From Diphasiastrum complanatum (Eukaryota; Streptophyta; Lycopodiopsida; Lycopodiales; Lycopodiaceae), in assembly GCA_029204225.1 (NCBI GenBank), contig CM055108.1, positions 6,934,328 through 6,998,327 on the forward strand: a stretch of 64,000 nt of DNA, read 5' to 3'. The position numbers and the translations under genes are program-made. Shown here piece after piece: positions 58,281 through 64,000 of this stretch (positions within the stretch are counted from its first letter, which is position 1; the number at the start of each line of letters is the position of its first letter). Below the pieces are notes generated by a model that saw only the letters and a list, made by a program, of their open reading frames with translations, had not been told where the DNA came from and searched no databases.

Positions 58281-58736
58281 TGTAGGAAAGCAAGAGTCAA
58301 GTCACCAAGATCTAGTTATCAATCAATCTCCACAGAAAACAAGAGAGAGGAGGCTGGGCGCCCAACTCTAAGAGAGAGAGAGAGAGAGAGAAAACAGCAA
58401 CAAGAGCAATGGAGAGCAATGCTTAGCCAAACTGTAAAAATGGAATACACAATGAGCATCTAAGTACTCTACCTGGATGTGACCAAATGCCACCAAACCC
58501 TAAGGTTAATCACTTACTAAATGTAGGGCACCCCCAAAAGTCAAGACAGGGCCCCCCAAACAAAATTAGACCCCTAAGGAGCCACGAGTCAGTACATGAC
58601 CAAAATTGGGTCCAACTGAACTTAAGACAAACTAAAGATGGCCTAAATAACTAAATACCCATGGTTACACAAATCTCGACCTTTTGGGTCAAAGTAACCT
58701 ATGGATTAACTTTAGCATAGTCATTTATTTGTAACA
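58281..58736 (-). repeat. copia-3 5' LTR
   Basis: 456 bp, minus strand TGTTACAAATAAATGAC ... TTTCCTACA. It matches the copia-2 LTR and the 3' LTR of this element. Confidence 0.93.
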
Positions 58737-58899
58737 ATGTCTTGCAAGCAATAAAACATTGGATTATTAATTTTGGAAATCGAACTGAATGTCGAATTAT
58801 CATCTTGTGATTACCTTGAGTTCTAGCAATATTTTTGTCAGAATTTTTGAATTAGATAAAATTACCAAAAAAAAATAACAATTTGCTAAAGTTCGTAAT

Positions 58900-59640
58900 T
58901 TCAATTTGTGTTATCTATGAAATGAATCTAGATAGAATTGACCATATGGTGCCGCCACCTTGGCATAATCCTCAATAAATTTGTGAAAGAAAACCATAAA
59001 CCCAAGAAATGATTTAACTTGCTTAACAGTTTGTGGGATCAGCCACGCGACAACTATCTTGATTTTATCCTCATCAATCTTGATCACATAAATGGTGATC
59101 TTAGGACCTCCAAAGTTTTATCTTTACCACCAGGGATTTTGATCATTTGTGCCACAGGTTTCTTTCTTTCTGGACAAAATTCTATCATATTTCCAAGCTT
59201 TTTGCAAATATAGCACAAATTTGCCTTTTTAGCCTTGGTTCTGATGCCATTTGTTCCAATTTGTCAAAGTATTTTGGAGCTTGGTCTGGATCTCACTTCT
59301 TTCTATTCTTGGTTTTAGACGTAGTAGGAATTTGTTGAAATTGCCACCTGGACGCCACAACCACGAAGTCATATGGTTTCGTTATCCGACAAGCATCCTC
59401 GAGGTTTTGATTCAGTATTCGTTCTAATAATGAGCAGTCAACACTAGGAAAAACTGCCATAAATCCGTTTTTTGATTGAATGATGGAACTTGATTCCAAA
59501 GATCCATAAATTCTTGGATATATGAGTCTAAACTCTCATTCCCATTTTGCAATTCACGAATTTTTGGTAATAATCAACATCATCAGCTATGATGAATGCT
59601 TTTTTGAACATTTCTGCAAACACGTCCCCAAGTGGTGGGT
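58900..59640 (-). pseudogene. Ty3/gypsy remnant gypsy-3 (gag and RT fragment)
   Basis: Minus strand, in order: gag-like LQNGNESLDSYIQEFMDLWN (about 59540); RITKPYDFVVVASRW; a degenerate zinc knuckle CYICKKLGNMIEFC in which the His is Asn (59190-59235); then, after a deletion, TVKQVKSFLGFMVFFHKFIE DYAKVAAPY (58935-59025), the end of Ty3/gypsy RT. Many stops. Confidence 0.82.
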
Positions 59641-59865
59641 TTGACCGTTAGATCTCGCAAAAAACAACATTTAGGATTTCCTCCACAAAGCAAAAGAATT
59701 TACAAGCAAAGGAGAAATGATAAAAATGTTTCTTAGGAAAGTATTTGATACCATTTTATGAACTCAATCACAAATATTAGTATTAAATGGATCATAATGA
59801 CAGTTCATGATAGCAAATAGACTACTCCAAGGAATAGCACAAGTAGTCAATATAATAAAAACACT

Positions 59866-60043
59866 ACTCTATATATACTAGCACAATCTACAAAGGCACA
59901 ATTCAAATACAAAACTAGGAAGGAATATGGTGTGACCTCTTACACCATATATCAAGTACTCTATATATACTAGCACAATCTATAAAGGCACAATTCAAAT
60001 ACAAAACTAGAAGGAATATGGTGTAACCTCTTACCAAGGTCCA
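59866..60043. repeat. Tandem duplication, 92-bp period
   Basis: actctatatatactagcac through atatggtgt-acctcttac at 59866 and 59958, nearly identical. Confidence 0.9.
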
Positions 60044-60299
60044 ACCCAACCCTAAATTAATTTGAAAAAGAGAAAAAACCAATATCGTTTTGATCCAAAA
60101 TAACCCTAAATTCCAAAACGTAATCCTCTATGACACACATGTCCATAAAAATGTTACCTTTACTTTATAGCTACGTTTTATAAACTTGTCAGCCTGGGGC
60201 CTTATTATTAGGGAAATTCTTCTTTATGCTTTCAAATTCCTTCTCTTGCGTCGTGTAACGTAATTGAGGATCAGTGAATTTCTTGCTTTCAAATAGATT

Positions 60300-60640
60300 A
60301 AAAATGTAGTTTTGTTTCTTCGCGGCAAGGCATCATCTTTTTTTCTAGCAGGTGGGAGATAAGGAGCAAGAAATCAAGCAAGAAAATTTTTCACATTTTT
60401 TGCCTAACCTTTTTGTTTAACAAAATGCATTTTTCAAAGTGACGCACTAAAAAAGTATCCTCTTGTGTTGGCCATCCTGTATTCTAAATCAATATTGAAA
60501 TCATCTTCTTCATACATTTTTGGGACCAAATTAAAAAAGTTTTGCATGTTAGAGGGAGCTAGGCTTGGGCAAGTCTATTGATTCGACTTTACATCAAACA
60601 AAGTTCTCAATCAAAAGTTCTTGTCAAGTAAAGCTTTTAG
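60300..60640. repeat. Direct repeat, left copy
   Basis: Shares ttttgcatgttagagggagc, ttgattcga and ctcaatcaaaagttc with 61900-62250, in the same order. About 80 percent alike by eye. Possibly the LTR or leader of an old gypsy element; not proven. Confidence 0.7.
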
Positions 60641-61899
60641 TTGAAGGAAGTTTTTCAACATTTTATGTTTACCAATATCTTTTTGCAATGTGAGGGATAT
60701 CGATGTGCTATGCTGCCCTATCATCTTCAAGATCTATTTTCTTTCATTTGTTACTTGTTGAACGTGAAGTCATTGCGAAGCCAATATTTAGTCAAATTGG
60801 AATATTTCACATTTTCATGAGTCTAAAAATACAATTCTTTAACAAATTTTTTTTCTACAAAAAAAAAAACATATTGGATTGATCCATGTTGGGTACTATA
60901 CTTATAAAGTCCTCACAACAAGATTCTAGCCTAAGCATACCATACAAAGCAACAACACATGGGAACCGGTGGAGGTTAAACCAACCCAACCAAACCTAGA
61001 TCGTACGGATCTAGCCCCCAAGCTATGGATCAATCAGAGTCATGGAAAGAGGAGTCACACCAGCAGCATATAGCTACTCATCACAAATCAAGCATCCACT
61101 AGTAAGAGCCCAACAGGTATACTTATACCCTCCAAGGCCCATGCACCACTAGTAGTGCACTGTGACACCTCACTGGACACCTCTGCAGCCTATCTGGGCC
61201 ACGTCGTCCAGTTCCCTAATGACTCACTGATAGACCCATACCAACTCCATCACCATGTGTTTAGGCCTACAACCATTAATTATGACCATATACACATAAG
61301 GTCCCCAATTCCCTTATAGTCACAATTAACTTACGAGTTGTTGGTCTACCGGTCCCTAGCGTGGACACGCTACCCGAGACCAATCATGGGCATGACAGTA
61401 CTGCTCAGGCACGTGTGATATCATCAAAATTTGAATGGATGGGTAAGTTAATGGGCCCGACCTCTTTGAAATACAAGAGTGGGTAGTCCACCAAATGTGG
61501 CCAAAATACGCCACCTTTGTTCTACAAGATTTTTCTTATATTCCATCTTTGATCATTATATTCCATATCGAAGCACAAATTCATAGCACTTTCAAGCAAA
61601 TTAGTCAAAGTTTCTATCAAAAGATATGTTCCCATTGTTGTCAATTTCGTACTGTACTGAGCCAGTTTTGTAGATCTTTATGTATTGGTTCTTCCTATAG
61701 TTACGAGCTTACAATGCACTTTGCGGATCTTGAGTAGTAGTTGTTCACTTCCCATTTTTCAAATTTCTTCAAGTTTTTTCAGATTTTCTCCTTTGTAATT
61801 TCTTATGCTTTGGGGGAAACCCTAAACTCTGTTTTTGGCTCTAACTTTCTACTCTTATCGGATTTGCATTTTGTTAGGATCTTCAAATTTCTCTCTGCA
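60641..61899. other. Sequence between direct repeats
   Basis: 60899-61490 is less AT-rich and begins tgttgggtactatacttata, which looks like LTR sequence, but I found no partner. No coding domain was recognised. Confidence 0.35.
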
Positions 61900-62250
61900 A
61901 GGGGCTGTAGCAGATATCAATTTTTTTTTCCTAACAGATCGGATATAAGGAGCTAGAAATCACGCAAGAGGATTTTTCACTTTTTTCTGCCTCACTTTTT
62001 TGTTTGACAGCATAATTCTTTTTTGTGAATCTCAGTGGATCTTTCACAGTGAGGCTCTAAAAAAGTATCCTTTTGAGCTGGCTATTTTCTAGAAGCCTTA
62101 ATTTTTGATATTGAAATCATCTTTTTCGTACATTTCGGGGACCAAATCTAGAGAATTTTGCATGTTAGAGGGAGCTAGGTTTGGGCAGGTATATTGATTC
62201 GATTTTCACGTCAAACAGATTTCTCAATCAAAAGTTCCGGTCAAGTAAAA
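61900..62250. repeat. Direct repeat, right copy
   Basis: Partner of 60300-60640; ends at tcaagtaaaa. Confidence 0.7.
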
Positions 62251-63141
62251 AGAAGCATCTCTGTAAAGGTGAGGCACTTTGTCAAATGCTAAACCTCCGA
62301 TGGACCTTGTAGCATCCCAAGATGGAGCACCTCTCCAGCTGTAAGGCACCTGCATGAAGTCTAAAACATTTCCCATCTAATGAAAATATTGAAAGTTATG
62401 CAATCCTTGACATGGGGGTAAAACCCGCTTGAATTTTCAAATCCAACTCGCAAAGAATTGTTCTATTTTGATGTTGGCCCACCATCCTAGTAAAGGGTGC
62501 ACTTACTACTGGTCCTAATCTTTTTAAGGCTTCTTTGCCCTTCCATTTAGATGCATCAATACATATTTGGGTCACTGTCATAGTGTAGTTTCATGAGCCT
62601 CATGAAGTAACTGGTACCAAGGGATCTCTCATGTTGTGTAAAGCATGACTTAGGCCAAGATTAACATACCGGATGCAGCTCCAAAAGAATTGTGCCTACG
62701 CATAGGAGCAGACATTCAGGGCTTTTCTAGACCTTAAGCACTCTTCAGAAAACCCGGACCAATACAGTCCAGAATATGATCACATAAGTGTTCATCAAAG
62801 TCGAGTCTACAATGATGCTTCCCTACAATCTCAGATTTGATGTGAACCATAATATTAGTCCGTGGAAATATCACAAGGTTTTCTAGTTGCACTTGGCTAC
62901 TTTTTAGGTTTTCATCCCAAACAAATTTCCCACTAGACTTTTGAAGATGAACGATGAGAATCTTTCCCAGCACAATCACAAACCCACTTTTCACAAGAAT
63001 GTATAAGGACATCATCAGTAATCACACAATACGTTACTGCACACTCGCTAAAAACATCCGGACAAAAAACATCTGATCTCTACCAAACATAGATTTACAA
63101 AGCAACGCCCAGCATCAGTACATAATGAAGTTGAAAGAGAC
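62251..63141. other. Intron sequence next to exon e3
   Basis: Minus-strand frames of 61 and 93 codons (62396-62581, 62734-63015) look vaguely protein-like (HHCRLDFDEHLCDHILDCIG), but they match no domain I know and are not pullulanase. Confidence 0.35.
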
Positions 63142-63291
63142 CTGAAATCCCTGACATGTAGCTCATATATAGCTATATCATTGTGCGAAACAAGCGTTGG
63201 TTTCTCGGTATGTAGAGAATCCCAGTCTTCTGGCTTGAGAGAAAGTTCACTCAATTCCACAATTAACGACCGTTCTCCATTTGCAGAAAGC
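63142..63291 (-). CDS. LDA: Pullulanase exon e3
   Basis: Acceptor TTTACACAG. The exon completes the Gly codon, reads LSANGERSLIVELSELSLKP and ends in IYELHVRDF, the conserved entry to the catalytic barrel of pullulanases. It has 150 nt and ends with AG of a split Ser codon, donor GTCTCT. The next intron is 10.9 kb and full of transposons. Confidence 0.95.
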
Positions 63292-63493
63292 CTGTGTAAA
63301 GAACATCCCTAATTTTTTAAATATAAAGCACATTGGTGCAATCAAAACAGCTAACTTCTGATTGATACACCTCGACAAGTCAATACTGAAAATTTCAATC
63401 TGAAGTACAATCTTTTCATTTGATGAGCTTCATACAGGCATATCAATCTGAGACAAATGGAGAAACATTCATAAATAGGACAGCACATCATAC

Positions 63494-63693
63494 CCTCGTG
63501 AATATGGATCATTTGCAAGAGAAGTCTCAATTCGTAAAGTAGAGGGATGGAAGACAGTGACCTCATAGAGGTAGTATTTCCCAAGCCATTCTTTTGATCC
63601 TTGGGTGAACCAAACACCATTTTTCTCTTCAAGTTGCAGTACTTGTTCAGGATCTCCAGCTTGAGGCTCTGAGTAAAGAAGAGCGCGGACATT
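63494..63693 (-). CDS. LDA: Pullulanase exon e2
   Basis: Acceptor CATATGCAG, then NVRALLYSEPQAGDPEQVLQ and onward to LANDPYSRG. This is the rest of the CBM48-like domain (GVWFTQGSKEWLGKYYLYEV core). The exon has 200 nt and ends after two bases of a Gly codon, with donor GTATGA. The intron to e1 is 243 bp. No internal stop is present. Confidence 0.95.
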
Positions 63694-63936
63694 CTGCATA
63701 TGAAGTATAAATGGCATATTGCTTAGCAATGAGCAAAAATTTCATCATGACTCGATTGAAAATATCTACTTATCTTGTATGAAGGAAGGATATAAAAACT
63801 TCAGAGATTATTATTTGTGAGCATCTTCCATCATCTACTTCTGGCAGTTAAGCCTCCATTACTCCTCTAAAATTCATATTTTATATATAACTTGACGGAC
63901 AAGTAAGATAAGTTTCAAGCCACATAGAGTACATAC

Positions 63937-64000
63937 TTGAGCAGTAGGAGCCCATAAATGAAGAAACACCTCCTCATCTGAAAAGGTTGGGCCAAGAGGA
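63937..64000 (-). CDS. LDA: Pullulanase exon e1 (5' end beyond window)
   Basis: Partial exon reading PLGPTFSDEEVFLHLWAPTAQ, a match to the start of the CBM48-like (carbohydrate-binding, isoamylase N-terminal) domain of plant pullulanases. It ends in CAA followed by donor GTATGT, phase 0. The upstream part of the exon and the transit peptide lie beyond the right edge. Confidence 0.9.

Larger units (their letters stand above)
53127..58736 (-). mobile_element. Ty1/copia element copia-3, full length with deletions
   Basis: Minus strand: 5' LTR 58281-58736, primer site 58269-58280, gag from 57590, a solo gypsy LTR in gag (56626-57068), pol to about 53627, polypurine tract 53590-53603 and 3' LTR 53127-53589. 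It sits in the 10.9-kb pullulanase intron in the sense orientation of the gene. Flanks are atatg (left) and atgtc (right), so no clean target duplication. It is nearly identical to copia-2 where both are present. Confidence 0.93.

Noticed and set aside
53122-58741. Target duplication for copia-3
   Set aside because: The flanks atatg and atgtc do not match. Either the duplication has decayed or one flank was replaced by recombination.
62396-63015. Possible missing pullulanase exon between e3 and e4
   Set aside because: Phase already joins e3 (ending AG) to e4 (starting T) in a Ser codon, and the translations here do not resemble the enzyme.

Overview
The window is one partial nuclear locus of a land plant with a large, repeat-rich genome. 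A host gene on the minus strand spans all of it: the plastid starch-debranching enzyme pullulanase (limit dextrinase, GH13). I could place 16 consecutive exons, e1 (63937-64000, cut by the right edge) to e16 (1693-1761), by protein similarity, GT-AG splice sites and unbroken codon phase. They hold about 507 codons with no stop or frameshift. The N-terminal part (transit peptide and most of the N-terminal domains) lies right of the window. The C-terminal part, with the third catalytic region, lies left of it. The exons are 51-200 nt, but three introns are huge: 32.5 kb (13623-46149), 10.9 kb (52245-63141) and 8.4 kb (3242-11677). This suggests a fern, lycophyte or gymnosperm rather than a compact angiosperm, but I cannot name the species.

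Almost everything else is transposable elements inside those introns. The 8.4-kb intron holds a decayed Ty3/gypsy element (gypsy-1) with a Ty1/copia element (copia-1) nested in it. The 10.9-kb intron holds a full-length but internally deleted copia element (copia-3) with a solo gypsy LTR in its gag, plus gypsy remnants. The 32.5-kb intron holds a copia remnant (copia-4), then a 27-kb train of L1-like LINE copies (16598-43726). Into the train are inserted copia-2 (itself carrying a 2.6-kb LTR element X with an 86-bp SINE inside), a 355-bp TRIM and a gypsy element (gypsy-2).

Four observations stand out. (1) The LINE copies are joined head to tail at (TC)n or (TTC)n tails. They look mixed in orientation now because of one 13.6-kb inversion with breakpoints at about 27104/27105 and 40681/40682; reversing it on paper rejoins a split LINE reverse transcriptase and a split gypsy LTR. 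(2) The LINE 3' ends carry a small stem-loop just before the tail whose paired bases co-vary between copies. (3) A 355-bp TRIM with a perfect 5-bp target duplication has a tRNA-like pol III module inside its 151-bp LTR. (4) An 86-bp tRNA-like SINE is present twice, each copy with a perfect 14-15 bp target duplication. One gypsy family also has AG...CT LTR ends instead of TG...CA.

All retroelement open reading frames are broken by stops, frameshifts or deletions, so none looks autonomous. No rRNA gene, CRISPR array or prokaryotic feature is present. Two tRNA-like stretches are parts of retroelements rather than tRNA genes.
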